In this document: one piece after another, positions 26,960-35,422 of the stretch | Position numbering within the stretch: the first letter of the stretch is position 1 | Layout: each line of letters opens with the position of its first letter | NCBI RefSeq assembly: GCF_900142325.1 | Contig: NZ_FRAM01000001.1 | Span: forward strand, 682,001 to 746,000 | Direction: 5' to 3' | Source of the DNA: Epilithonimonas mollis | Lineage (GTDB): Bacteria; Bacteroidota; Bacteroidia; Flavobacteriales; Weeksellaceae | Length of the DNA stretch: 64,000 bases | Translations under genes and position numbers: made by a program | The notes under the pieces: model-generated | What the model saw: the letters and a program-made list of their open reading frames with translations, nothing else | What the model was told of the DNA's origin: nothing | The model's database searches: none

Positions 26960-28165
26960 TTATATTTCAGTTTTTAATTTCAGATACATTCCGGGGGTAC
27001 AACCTACTTCTTCTTTGAAGGTACTTTGAAATGATGATCTCGAGGAAAAGCCAGCTTTGTTACCTATTGCATCTAATGTTAATGATTCTAAAAGTCCATC
27101 TTCGATTAGCTTTTTTGCATATTCAACTCGTAATTCTGAGCGTAATTTTGTGAGTTTGATTTTCAATATGCTATTAAAACAATAATAAAGATGATGTTTG
27201 GGCACATTCATTGACCTCGAGAGTTCTTCCATCGAAAAATCAGGATTCAGGAATATTTCACTCTCTTTGATGTAAACCAAAATAGATTCTGACAATTCTA
27301 TAAATCTTGGATCTACATCTTCGTTTGAGGTTTCTTTCTCGCTGGTATTTTTTCTATCAGTAGTAAAGTCGTTGGGTTGTAGAAAGAATGTTTTTTCATC
27401 TTCATTGATTTGTGGGATTCCGTAGAGTAATTCAGGGAAAACAAGTAAGCTGGCAGGTATCATTAATAAGCAAATCCCAACGATATTCATAGGTGTACTA
27501 TTTAACAACAGCTGTAAATCAGGATGAGGTTCTCTTAAAAACAAATAAGAAATTACCGCAAAACTAACCACTGCGAAAAGTATTATTGCTAAAAAACAGG
27601 AAAGCCATACCAGCATTCTATGCGTTTGTTTTTCATAAATACTATTATTTTTTTTTGCTTTTTGATAAAAATGATACAACATCGCCAGTGAAGAAACAGT
27701 ATAAATACAAAGCAATGTTGGTCTTGCAATCATATTTACAATATTAGGATAAAGCCCTACTGTAAATGTTCGGGCAACCATCGCATCCTTTACAAGCCTC
27801 TCCGCAAGAGCTAGCTTGTATGAAAAAGGGGTGAGAACATAAGGTATGATGCTAATGGAATTAATCAATGCCGGTATTAAATGAAGCAAATCTTTCTTGG
27901 TTAGCTTCCCGTTATCAAACAAGGTTCCTCTAACGTAGAAATAGAGCAGTGGCCCAACCAAAAAACCAATTGGTGCATTGTTATTATAAAAAACGGCTAA
28001 CAAGAACACATCTTTATTAATCAACAGAACGTAATGAATCAGAGAATAAAGTGCAAATACAAAGATAAATCCGGATAGAAAAATAGTATTCTTATTGACA
28101 TTCCAATTACGATATGCCATCAAGACTGCCAGAAAAATAGTGAGTATGGAAATGTAAGGATGCAT
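26960..28165 (-). CDS. Membrane-anchored AraC-family transcriptional regulator
   Basis: A 401-residue protein with about seven hydrophobic membrane segments in residues 1-240 (FLAVLMAYRNW, FIFVFALYSLIHYVLLI, APIGFLVGPLLYFYVRG, IVGICLLMIPASLLVF) and a C-terminal AraC-type double helix-turn-helix (about residues 295-400, FSMEELSRSMNVPKHHLYYC, LDAIGNKAGFSSRSSFQSTF, CTPGMYLK). This multi-pass layout is common in Flavobacteriia; the membrane part presumably senses a signal, which is unknown. It is divergent from a T9SS gene fossil (28418) and the DUF285 gene (28711), so it may control genes there. No promoter of the usual consensus is visible. Confidence 0.88.
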   Translation of the reverse strand: MHPYISILTIFLAVLMAYRNWNVNKNTIFLSGFIFVFALYSLIHYVLLINKDVFLLAVFYNNNAPIGFLVGPLLYFYVRGTLFDNGKLTKKDLLHLIPALINSISIIPYVLTPFSYKLALAERLVKDAMVARTFTVGLYPNIVNMIARPTLLCIYTVSSLAMLYHFYQKAKKNNSIYEKQTHRMLVWLSCFLAIILFAVVSFAVISYLFLREPHPDLQLLLNSTPMNIVGICLLMIPASLLVFPELLYGIPQINEDEKTFFLQPNDFTTDRKNTSEKETSNEDVDPRFIELSESILVYIKESEIFLNPDFSMEELSRSMNVPKHHLYYCFNSILKIKLTKLRSELRVEYAKKLIEDGLLESLTLDAIGNKAGFSSRSSFQSTFKEEVGCTPGMYLKLKTEI

Positions 28166-28710
28166 TTAATCTCTTTTTTAAACACCTAAAACTAAATTAT
28201 AAATAATTATAAATTTTTATGCTTGGCAAAATTAATAATTATGGTGAAAGAAAATGTGATTCTTATAAAACAAGCAAGCACTCATGAACCCAAAACAGTT
28301 CAAAATCCGATTTTGTTTACCAAAATCTTCGTTTTTGGACAATGTTCCCAATCCTCAAAACACCTTCTGTAAAGGACTTTCCTAATTTTGTACCCAGAAT
28401 TTTAAAAGTCTAAATCTATGAAAACAAAACTATTCCTTTTGCCCACCTTTACTTTGCCTTTGTCTGGTAAGCCGGGCAAGAAATCCTGACACAACATCAT
28501 TAAACCTTTCAGAACCGTCCAAAGGCAGTTACATCGTGATTCTAGAAAAACAAAGAAGAAAAAAATTCAAAAAGCTAAATTTATCAAGAACTAATGCCAT
28601 GCTAAAACTAATTCAAATTTTAAATACACTTCTCTTGATTTAAAATATTGAATATCAAATCATAATAAAAATAATTCCGACTATATAATTTAAATTTTAA
28701 TCAATTCAAA
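28166..28710. other. 545-nt gap holding a gene fossil
   Basis: The stretch between the AraC-type gene and the DUF285 gene has no intact gene. It contains a -7 element (TAATTTTG, 28383-28390), the T9SS gene remnant at 28418-28594 and otherwise AT-rich sequence. No terminator was found. Confidence 0.6.
28418..28594 (+). pseudogene. Remnant of a T9SS cargo gene
   Basis: The piece starts with ATG and a lipophilic signal-like stretch (MKTKLFLLPTFTLPLSGK) that meets a stop after 23 codons. In the next part a different frame reads SLNLSEPSKGSYIVILE, and after one more frame change KIQKAKFIKN followed by a stop. The last two pieces are the typical end of a T9SS sorting domain (L-x-x-G-x-Y-I-V ... 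KFIKN). Start and end of a cargo gene are thus fused with the middle lost and at least one frameshift. A -7 box TAATTTTG lies 28 nt upstream. Confidence 0.65.
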
Positions 28711-30342
28711 ATGAAAAAACGCAACTTATTATTCATCTTTTTATTTCTTGGCTTCAAGATATGTTTTGCAACCCAGGATCTGCATTTTTCGAAAACCTAT
28801 GCTGCTACAGATAATTTCATCACGCAATGGGATCTGAGCAAAGGAGGAAGCAGTGCTTCCGGAGGGCTTATCTCGCTTTCTTTTGGTGTAACCGTAGCCG
28901 GAGCAGTTAACTATAGTTGGAAAACGACTGATAACACAAAAAGCGGAACTGGAACTATTCCCGCTGCTGCTACGACTGTAACCATCACTAATTTGCCTGC
29001 AAACAAAATCGTCGAGCTAATTATAGAACCTGCTAATTTCAGAAGAATTAATATCAATGGCGGGACAGAAAAAGCACGCCTAACGGATATAACCCAATGG
29101 GGTAAAGTAGCCTGGAGCAGTATGGAAAATGCTTTTCGCGGCTGTAGTAATCTTAATATATCTGCTCAGGACCTACCCAATCTTACTAATGTACTCAGTA
29201 CCTCTTATATGTTTTCATACTGTGCTCTGAAAAACCCTTCCAATATTGACAACTGGGATATGTCCAACGTGACGGATATGTCCTATATGTTCAGTGGCGC
29301 TTCATCTTTTAATCAGAATATTGGAAGTTGGAATGTAGGAAATGTTAAAAATATGTCTTATATGTTCACCGGAGCGTCAGCTTTTAATCAGAATATTAAT
29401 AATTGGAACGTTGGGAATGTAACTAATATGTCAGGTATGTTCCAATCGGCTAAGATCTTTAATCAAGACATCAGTAGTTGGAATGTCGGTAACGTTACAA
29501 ATATGTCTACGGTGTTTTTCGGAGCTTTAAGTTTTAATCAGGATATAGGGAATTGGAATGTAATGAACGTAACAGATATGTCTAGTATGTTCACTGGAGC
29601 TTCAGCTTTTAATCAGAATATTGGGAATTGGGATGTTGGAAAGGTAACAAGTATGTCATCTATGTTCCAGGGGGCAACTACTTTTAATCGGAACATAAGC
29701 AGTTGGAACGTTGGGAATGTTAAGAATATGTCTAATATGTTCTTAGGAGCTTCAGCTTTTAATCAGAATATAGGAAATTGGGATGTTGGAAAGGTAACAA
29801 ATATGTCATCTATGTTCCAAGGAGCAACTGCTTTTAATCAAAATTTAGGTAGTTGGGAGCTAAATAATGCAGTTGAATTTCCTAATATGCTTTTGGGTTC
29901 CGGCATGGATTGTACATATTACTCTGCAACACTAATTGGCTGGGCAGAAAATGCCAATACACCATCAGGCAGAAAATTGGGCGCATCGGGAAGAACTTAT
30001 GGTACCAATGCCGCAGTAGCAAGGAATACCCTTGTTAGCACAAAAGGCTGGACTATCAGCGGAGACTCCGCAGGAAGCAGTGCATGCGAGATGCAAACCT
30101 TATCCATGCATACTAGCAATAAAAGTCAGATATTAGTTTATAAAAATGATTCGGATTTTGTTATTAAAAGTGACCGATTGGTAAACAAGGTTCAGATTTT
30201 TGACCTCTCCGGACGTATGCTGCAGGAAGTCAATGGCTATTCCAAAGAAACCAAAATAAACCACAAGAATCTTGCAAGCAGCATCTATCTGATGAAAATC
30301 TACACAGAAAGTGAAGTAATAAATAAAAAAGTGATTAAGTAA
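28711..30342 (+). CDS. DUF285 (BspA-like) repeat surface protein with T9SS tail
   Basis: A 543-residue exported protein. Signal peptide (residues 1-21, KICFATQ), an N-terminal domain with ITQWDLSKGGSSASGG and TVTITNLPANKIVELIIEP, then eight 25-residue repeats (residues 182-381) of the form W-x-V-x-x-V-x-x-M-S-x-M-F-x-x-A-x-x-F-N-x-x-I-x-x. These are the DUF285/BspA-like repeats that form a leucine-rich-repeat-like solenoid used for binding. The C-terminal 75 residues are a sorting domain (VQIFDLSGRMLQEVNGY, NLASSIYLMKIY, KKVIK). A decayed ninth repeat (WELNNAVEFPNMLLGSG) follows the array. The ligand is unknown. Confidence 0.88.
   Translation: MKKRNLLFIFLFLGFKICFATQDLHFSKTYAATDNFITQWDLSKGGSSASGGLISLSFGVTVAGAVNYSWKTTDNTKSGTGTIPAAATTVTITNLPANKIVELIIEPANFRRININGGTEKARLTDITQWGKVAWSSMENAFRGCSNLNISAQDLPNLTNVLSTSYMFSYCALKNPSNIDNWDMSNVTDMSYMFSGASSFNQNIGSWNVGNVKNMSYMFTGASAFNQNINNWNVGNVTNMSGMFQSAKIFNQDISSWNVGNVTNMSTVFFGALSFNQDIGNWNVMNVTDMSSMFTGASAFNQNIGNWDVGKVTSMSSMFQGATTFNRNISSWNVGNVKNMSNMFLGASAFNQNIGNWDVGKVTNMSSMFQGATAFNQNLGSWELNNAVEFPNMLLGSGMDCTYYSATLIGWAENANTPSGRKLGASGRTYGTNAAVARNTLVSTKGWTISGDSAGSSACEMQTLSMHTSNKSQILVYKNDSDFVIKSDRLVNKVQIFDLSGRMLQEVNGYSKETKINHKNLASSIYLMKIYTESEVINKKVIK
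29254..29853 (+). repeat. Eight 75-nt tandem repeats in the DUF285 gene
   Basis: From the TGG at 29254 to just before the TGG at 29854 lie exactly 600 nt, eight 75-nt units in frame. Some units share long identical stretches (for example AATTGGGATGTTGGAAAGG at two units 150 nt apart), so unit number could change by recombination or slippage without breaking the frame. Confidence 0.9.
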
Positions 30343-31208
30343 GATAAGCTTTATTCACTTAACTAATGGTTTTAGATAAAAAAACATGTCCAGAATTATC
30401 GTGTATAAGTCAGTCAAATTAAATTGTAATAACAACATCACGCTGAAAACCAACATTATCGTAAAGAAAATTCAAACTGCAAAGAGCCTAGTACAAGCAT
30501 CATCCCAATTATTTTTCCCAAACCGTAAAGGGAGGAATTTGGATCAGTAATTTTTATCACAGGTTCTAAAAATTATCAAGAATATAGAAACACAATTTTT
30601 AGATATTTTATTCTTTAATCTAAAGACCTTTCAGAGAAACATGAAAGGTCTTTGCTTATAAGCTATCTATTCTATTGTTTATTATTCAAACCCAATTTTA
30701 TTTATAACTGTTTGATTAATAATTGTTTAATAATCGTTTTTCATCCATCAACACTATCCGATAAAATAGTTCGGAAAGTAATTCTGACAATAGATAAACC
30801 CCATAAAATTAACTAAAGGAACATTTAATATAACCTTCCTGATTACTACAAGGGACAAGACAAACGAATAAAAATTTATGAGGCTAATTTTAAAAATATC
30901 AAAAGTTAAGTTATTCTTAAACAGATTAATACGGACTTAATATATCAATTTCTAACTTAAAATAATTCAGAATTCTCTTAAATACTTACTGTCTAAAAAA
31001 ATAACAGGTTGATTTAAAATCAAGACCATTAAACAGGTATTTGACATATATACAATATCGTTCTGAAAATTATTTTATGCGTAGTTTGCTGTGTGAAAAG
31101 TAAAAAAAACAAACAAAGTGATAGAAAATTGAAGCTATACAATGGCCAAAAAGCATTGCTTATTCATTTTCTTTCTTGTTCTTTATAAACCTATAAAAAA
31201 CTAGAATC
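30343..31208. other. 866-nt stretch without a recognised gene
   Basis: This is the longest non-coding stretch in the window, about 30 percent GC by eye. It contains one good hairpin (AAAGACCTTTC at 30622-30632 with its complement at 30643-30653), which may end the DUF285 transcript although the T run is weak. No open frame, tRNA or known RNA was recognised. A short plus-strand frame near 30440-30550 (NNITLKTNIIVKKIQTAKSL ...) has the flavour of a decayed secreted-protein end, but this is weak. Confidence 0.5.
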
Positions 31209-32039
31209 CTACAATCCATTCCTACTCCATTCGCTCCAGCTTCCAACATAAAGATTAGGAATATCGAAGCCTGCATAATCCAAAGCTAACAGGGAATGAC
31301 ACGCTGTCACGCCGCTTCCGCAATGGAACGTAATTTTATTTTTGTCGTAATCTTCAAATAATTCTGAGTAAAGATTTCTAAGAGCTTCACGCGATTTGAA
31401 CAATCCATTTTCGTCCAGATTATCAATGAAGGGAAAATTTTTGGCATTCGGGATATGTCCTGCAACCAAATCAATCGGTTCAGTGATTCCCTGATAACGC
31501 GGAGCTTCCCGAACATCCACAATCACAGCGTCCGAATCCTGAGTCGCTTTCTTGACATCAACCATCCGGATTTGTGGTAATTGCCAATCCTCATAATCTG
31601 AAATATATTCAGTTCCAGGATAAGAATCATCCAGAGAGCTTAATGGATAATTTTGATTTTCCGCAAATTGCAAACCGCCATTCAGGACCTGAACATTATT
31701 ATGTCCAACCGCTCTCAACATCCACCAGAATCTGGCAGCAGCATTGGCTCCGTTTTTGTCATCATAAATCACAACTCGAGAATCTTTATTAATTCCTAAC
31801 CGACCTAACGTTTTTATGAAATTTTCAAACTTCGGGAGCGGATGCCTTCCACCATTTTTAGGATGACCAATGGCTGCCAGGTCAGAATTCAAATCAACAA
31901 AAACGGCATTTTCCAGGTGCTTCTTCTGATAATCGCTCTTTGCAACCGGTCCGGTTCTGACATCAAAAATTCTGAGATTCGGATTTCCTGCTATGATAAG
32001 AAGTTCATCGACTTCGATGATTGGCGACTGGTTTTGCAT
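31209..32039 (-). CDS. sseA: Sulfurtransferase with two rhodanese domains
   Basis: Transfers sulfur from thiosulfate or 3-mercaptopyruvate to an acceptor. The 276 residues fit the two-rhodanese-domain family. The inactive N-terminal domain ends near residue 135 and the C-terminal domain carries the active-site loop CGSGVT with Cys240, the loop type typical of mercaptopyruvate sulfurtransferases. Other family motifs are GGRHPLP and VVIYDDKNGANAAARFWWML. No signal peptide, so cytoplasmic. It is divergent from the threonine dehydrogenase gene, sharing a short promoter region with it. Confidence 0.93.
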   Translation of the reverse strand: MQNQSPIIEVDELLIIAGNPNLRIFDVRTGPVAKSDYQKKHLENAVFVDLNSDLAAIGHPKNGGRHPLPKFENFIKTLGRLGINKDSRVVIYDDKNGANAAARFWWMLRAVGHNNVQVLNGGLQFAENQNYPLSSLDDSYPGTEYISDYEDWQLPQIRMVDVKKATQDSDAVIVDVREAPRYQGITEPIDLVAGHIPNAKNFPFIDNLDENGLFKSREALRNLYSELFEDYDKNKITFHCGSGVTACHSLLALDYAGFDIPNLYVGSWSEWSRNGL

Positions 32040-32074
32040 ATTATGATATTTTTAAAAAATTTATTGGAATTCTT

Positions 32075-32107
32075 TTTGATTCTCAATCCCAAATTTAATT
32101 AGATTTG
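32075..32107 (+). promoter_or_regulatory. Promoter of the threonine dehydrogenase gene
   Basis: TTTG at 32075-32078, 21 nt, TAGATTTG at 32100-32107. It lies 27 nt before the ATG at 32135, which shows that the in-frame TTG at 32105 is not the start. A minus-strand TAAATTTG (32097-32090) within the same stretch may serve sseA. Confidence 0.6.
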
Positions 32108-32134
32108 CGAATCAAGAAAAGTAAAAATGAAACT

Positions 32135-33088
32135 ATGACAGAAAAAATTCTCATTACAGGCGCATTAGGGCAAATCGGAACGGAGTTAACCGTTAGATTA
32201 TCAGAAATCTACGGTAAAGAAAATGTGATTGCCTCCGGTCTGGACAAGTGGAAAGAAGGCATCACTGAAGCCGGTTATTACGAAAGACTGGATGTTACTA
32301 ATTTTCAAGCCGTTACAGATATCATTAAAGAGCACAACATCACCACAGTTTACCATTTGGCTTCCCTGTTATCAGGAACTTCCGAAAAACAACCGCTTTT
32401 TGCCTGGAAACTGAATCTAGATCCATTGATCCATCTTTGTGAACTGGCAAAAGAAGGCACACTGAAAAAGATTTTCTGGCCAAGTTCTATCGCCGTTTTT
32501 GGGAAAGGAATTCCGAAAGAAAATGTGGGACAAGAAGTCGTTTTGAATCCGACAACGGTGTACGGAATTTCCAAAATGGCGGGCGAAAAATGGTGCGAAT
32601 ATTACTTTGAAAAATACGGTGTTGATATTAGAAGCATCCGTTATCCCGGTCTCATTTCCTGGAAAGCACCAGCCGGTGGAGGGACTACGGATTATGCTGT
32701 CGAGATATTTTATGAAGCTGTAGAAAAGGGAAAATACACAAGCTTCATCAGTGAAAATACTGCTATGCCGATGTTGTATATGGATGATGCCATTGACGCG
32801 ACTATCAAACTGATGACAGCACCAAAAGAACAGGTAAAAATACGTTACTCATATAACCTGGGAGGAATGAGTTTTACACCCAAAGAACTGGCTGCCGAAA
32901 TACAAAAAACCATACCGGATTTTGAGATAAAATATGAGCCGGATTTTCGTCAGGCAATTGCAGACTCCTGGCCGGCAAGCATCGATGATTCTGCTGCAAA
33001 ACAGGACTGGGGACTAGATTATAAATTTGACATTTCCTCCATGTCGATAGATATGATAAATAACTTAAGAAAGAAATTAGGCAAATAG
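32135..33088 (+). CDS. tdh: L-threonine 3-dehydrogenase, SDR type
   Basis: Oxidises L-threonine to 2-amino-3-ketobutyrate with NAD+, the first step of threonine breakdown to glycine and acetyl-CoA. The 317 residues carry an N-terminal NAD-binding motif TGALGQIG, the catalytic YGISK (Tyr-x-x-x-Lys) and the signature VDIRSIRYPGLISW followed by GGGTTDYAV. This pattern is that of the short-chain threonine dehydrogenase described from Flavobacterium and is unlike the zinc-dependent MDR form in E. coli. Near the C-terminus EPDFRQAIADSWPASIDDS is also conserved. The partner Kbl (glycine C-acetyltransferase) is not in the window. Confidence 0.88.
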   Translation: MTEKILITGALGQIGTELTVRLSEIYGKENVIASGLDKWKEGITEAGYYERLDVTNFQAVTDIIKEHNITTVYHLASLLSGTSEKQPLFAWKLNLDPLIHLCELAKEGTLKKIFWPSSIAVFGKGIPKENVGQEVVLNPTTVYGISKMAGEKWCEYYFEKYGVDIRSIRYPGLISWKAPAGGGTTDYAVEIFYEAVEKGKYTSFISENTAMPMLYMDDAIDATIKLMTAPKEQVKIRYSYNLGGMSFTPKELAAEIQKTIPDFEIKYEPDFRQAIADSWPASIDDSAAKQDWGLDYKFDISSMSIDMINNLRKKLGK

Positions 33089-33174
33089 CAAAATCTCAAT
33101 TATTGATTTAAATAAATAATATTTTAACATCTGATTATAAATTAATTACAAATAAAATATAAATTTTAGTTTAA

Positions 33175-33927
33175 GTGGTTTTATTAACTTTCAACATAGC
33201 ATTTCCGGAATATAAAATACTGAATAATAAAAATATATCAGAAACGGAATTGATTAAATCTATCGAAGAAAAAGCCGAAACAATTCTGCTCCTGCTGGAA
33301 CTCCATGAGTTCAAAGCGACTTTCTTTGTTGAAATCTCTATAGTTGACAAGCTTCAAAACATAATCAAAAAGATCGCTTTTGAAAGACACGAAATAGCAC
33401 TTTACAACGTCAGTTCTACGTCAGAAAATATAGAAAAAATGAAGCTAAATCTGGAGCAGTTTTTGGAGAAACCAATCCGTGGAATTAGACAGAAATACCA
33501 TCAGATTTCTTACTCAGAAATCAAGAATCTCGACTTTACCTACGTCTCCAATATCGAGGAATCACGGCTTAATTTTCTATGGCGAAAACTGACTTCAAAA
33601 ACTGAAATTCATACCGAAAATAATCTAACCATCGTTCCGGAAAGTCAGTCGCCCTACTCACAACTTCCGTTCAATGATTATGTCTTTCAGGTCACACCAA
33701 TGAAATATTATGAGAGTATGCTTTTGGAGAGTCTGAAGAATAATGAGTACGTGATGATCTACGTCAATGCATGGCAATTTTTTAACCGAAAAGAGTCACC
33801 ATTTGACTTGCCGTTTTACAAAAAGATAAATACCGGTCGGATATTTGAAGACCGTCTTGAACAGCTATTTCAATTCATCGATGAGAATGAAATAGCTGTA
33901 TCAAGAATGAAGGATTACTTATTCTAA
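33175..33927 (+). CDS. Degenerate polysaccharide-deacetylase-like protein
   Basis: A 250-residue cytoplasmic-looking protein with the outline of the NodB/polysaccharide deacetylase fold: a first strand LLTFNIAF, the second strand FKATFFVEI (ATFFV is the common family motif) and a later YVMIYVNAWQFF segment. The usual metal-binding and catalytic residues look altered: the first motif has Asn instead of Asp, and ERHEIALYNVSS replaces the His-x-x-x-His motif. It is therefore probably inactive, or the family is a distant one. It begins at a GTG (33175), 86 nt after the threonine dehydrogenase stop, and may be co-transcribed with it. Confidence 0.55.
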   Translation: MVLLTFNIAFPEYKILNNKNISETELIKSIEEKAETILLLLELHEFKATFFVEISIVDKLQNIIKKIAFERHEIALYNVSSTSENIEKMKLNLEQFLEKPIRGIRQKYHQISYSEIKNLDFTYVSNIEESRLNFLWRKLTSKTEIHTENNLTIVPESQSPYSQLPFNDYVFQVTPMKYYESMLLESLKNNEYVMIYVNAWQFFNRKESPFDLPFYKKINTGRIFEDRLEQLFQFIDENEIAVSRMKDYLF

Positions 33928-34121
33928 TAATTTTGATAAACTCCCAATTTCAATTTTCAGATTCAGCAAACAACAAAATCTATTTTTGAATAATTGATAA
34001 TAGCTTTTCATTAATCTCAGAACACAGGAAGTATATAGCGACCATATAGAAACCACATGACTACCCTCATTATTAAAAAGTCAACAAAAAGCAATTATTA
34101 TTATCTACACGGAAAAGAGGT

Positions 34122-35327
34122 CTAACGTAGCTCAAAAACGGTAATCTCCGGCAATACCCCTACCCTACCAGGATATCCAATAACACCAAAACCACGGTTA
34201 ACATAAAGATATTTATCTCCGCTTTGGTAAAGGTCTGCCCACTTAGGATATTTATACTTCACAGGCGACCATCTGAAGTTCTTCAGATCGATTCCGAACT
34301 GCATTCCGTGTGTGTGTCCGGAAAGCGTCAATTGAATATCTTTTGAATGATTTTTTACGATGGCGTCAAAATGTGACGGATCGTGCGACATCAGTATTTT
34401 ACAGGCATCTACGGGTATGTTATGAGTTGCTTTATCCAGATCTCCGAATTGCGGAAAAGGTGCGATCCCCCAGTTTTCTACACCAATTATGTACAATTTT
34501 TCGCCGTTTTTTTCAATAATCCTGTGTTCATTCCTCAGCATTTCAAAGCCTGCTTTTCTTTCGTTTTCTATCAGTTTGGGAACATTATTTTTCCTGTCAT
34601 CAATCGATTTCCAGACACCATATTCGCCATAATCATGATTACCCAGAACGGCAAATTTTCCATCTCTGCTTTTTATCTGTGAAAACAAATCTATGAAAGG
34701 CACAAACTCATCCGCATAGTTGTTCACCATATCACCTGTAAAAAGGATCAAATCTGCATTTTGCTGGTTTATCAGATCAATAGCATGCTGGAGATGCTTC
34801 GGATTCTGAAAACTTCCGCTGTGAACATCAGAAATCTGAACAATTTTATAACCTTTGAAACTTTCGGGCAGGTTTTTCAGTTTTAATCTTACAATTCTTG
34901 CCCTGTGACGGTACTTTCCAAATATGATCCCATCCAGAACTACTGCTGCCAAAACAGCAGCCGAACCCAACCCTACAAGACTGATAAACTTCCTTCTAGA
35001 AGGATAGATATGAGTGTCTGTTGCCACATAATTGTAACCGAAATTCAGAAACCTGATAATATCTTCAATCAAAAGAAAAACGGCGACCAAAATCTTCGGC
35101 AAAACAAAAATCAAAATGACTGAAAAGACGATCTGGAAATTCAGATATTTGTGAGAAGCTCTGTTGAAAGTAACTACAGAATAGATCAGGAATGCATAAA
35201 TCAGAACCGTTGGAACCCAATATATCAGCCTTGCATTCTGACTTGTATAAACGGTTTTAAAAGCCTGATAAACATAAGCTTCCAACAATAGAAAAACACC
35301 CAGAACGAATAAAATATTTTTTTGCAT
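34122..35327 (-). CDS. Membrane-bound metallophosphoesterase with internal twin-Arg motif
   Basis: Calcineurin-like phosphoesterase of 401 residues. Residues 1-100 hold three or four membrane segments (NILFVLGVFLLLEAYVY, VLIYAFLIYSVVTF, IVFSVILIFVLPKILVAVF). Then comes SRRKFISLVGLGSAAVLAAV (residues 110-129), which looks like a Tat signal with RR at 111-112. The catalytic domain has DVHSGS (Asp167, His169), GDMVNN (198-203), GNHDYGEY (229-236), a later HDP and GHTHG. The family includes YkuE/YaeI-type lipid-related phosphodiesterases with Tat signals. The substrate is unknown. It is followed upstream by the ketoacyl-ACP synthase gene, separated by a terminator-like hairpin. Confidence 0.9.
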   Translation of the reverse strand: MQKNILFVLGVFLLLEAYVYQAFKTVYTSQNARLIYWVPTVLIYAFLIYSVVTFNRASHKYLNFQIVFSVILIFVLPKILVAVFLLIEDIIRFLNFGYNYVATDTHIYPSRRKFISLVGLGSAAVLAAVVLDGIIFGKYRHRARIVRLKLKNLPESFKGYKIVQISDVHSGSFQNPKHLQHAIDLINQQNADLILFTGDMVNNYADEFVPFIDLFSQIKSRDGKFAVLGNHDYGEYGVWKSIDDRKNNVPKLIENERKAGFEMLRNEHRIIEKNGEKLYIIGVENWGIAPFPQFGDLDKATHNIPVDACKILMSHDPSHFDAIVKNHSKDIQLTLSGHTHGMQFGIDLKNFRWSPVKYKYPKWADLYQSGDKYLYVNRGFGVIGYPGRVGVLPEITVFELR

Positions 35328-35348
35328 GTACTAATGATATAAAACAAC

Positions 35349-35374
35349 AAAAGGAATAAAAACTCATTCCTTTT
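35349..35374 (-). terminator. Probable terminator after the ketoacyl-ACP synthase gene
   Basis: AAAAGGAAT (35349-35357) pairs with ATTCCTTTT (35366-35374). The minus strand continues GTTGTTTT, a loose T tract. Confidence 0.55.
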
Positions 35375-35422
35375 GCATTATAGACGTGTAAAACTGAACT
35401 TTACTTTAATTCAGGAAATATA

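Noticed and set aside
33981-34124. TATTTTTG box followed by a 22-codon plus-strand frame (MTTLIIKKSTKSNYYYLHGK...) near 34057
   Set aside because: No -33 element, the frame runs into the end of the convergent phosphoesterase gene, and nothing else supports a gene.
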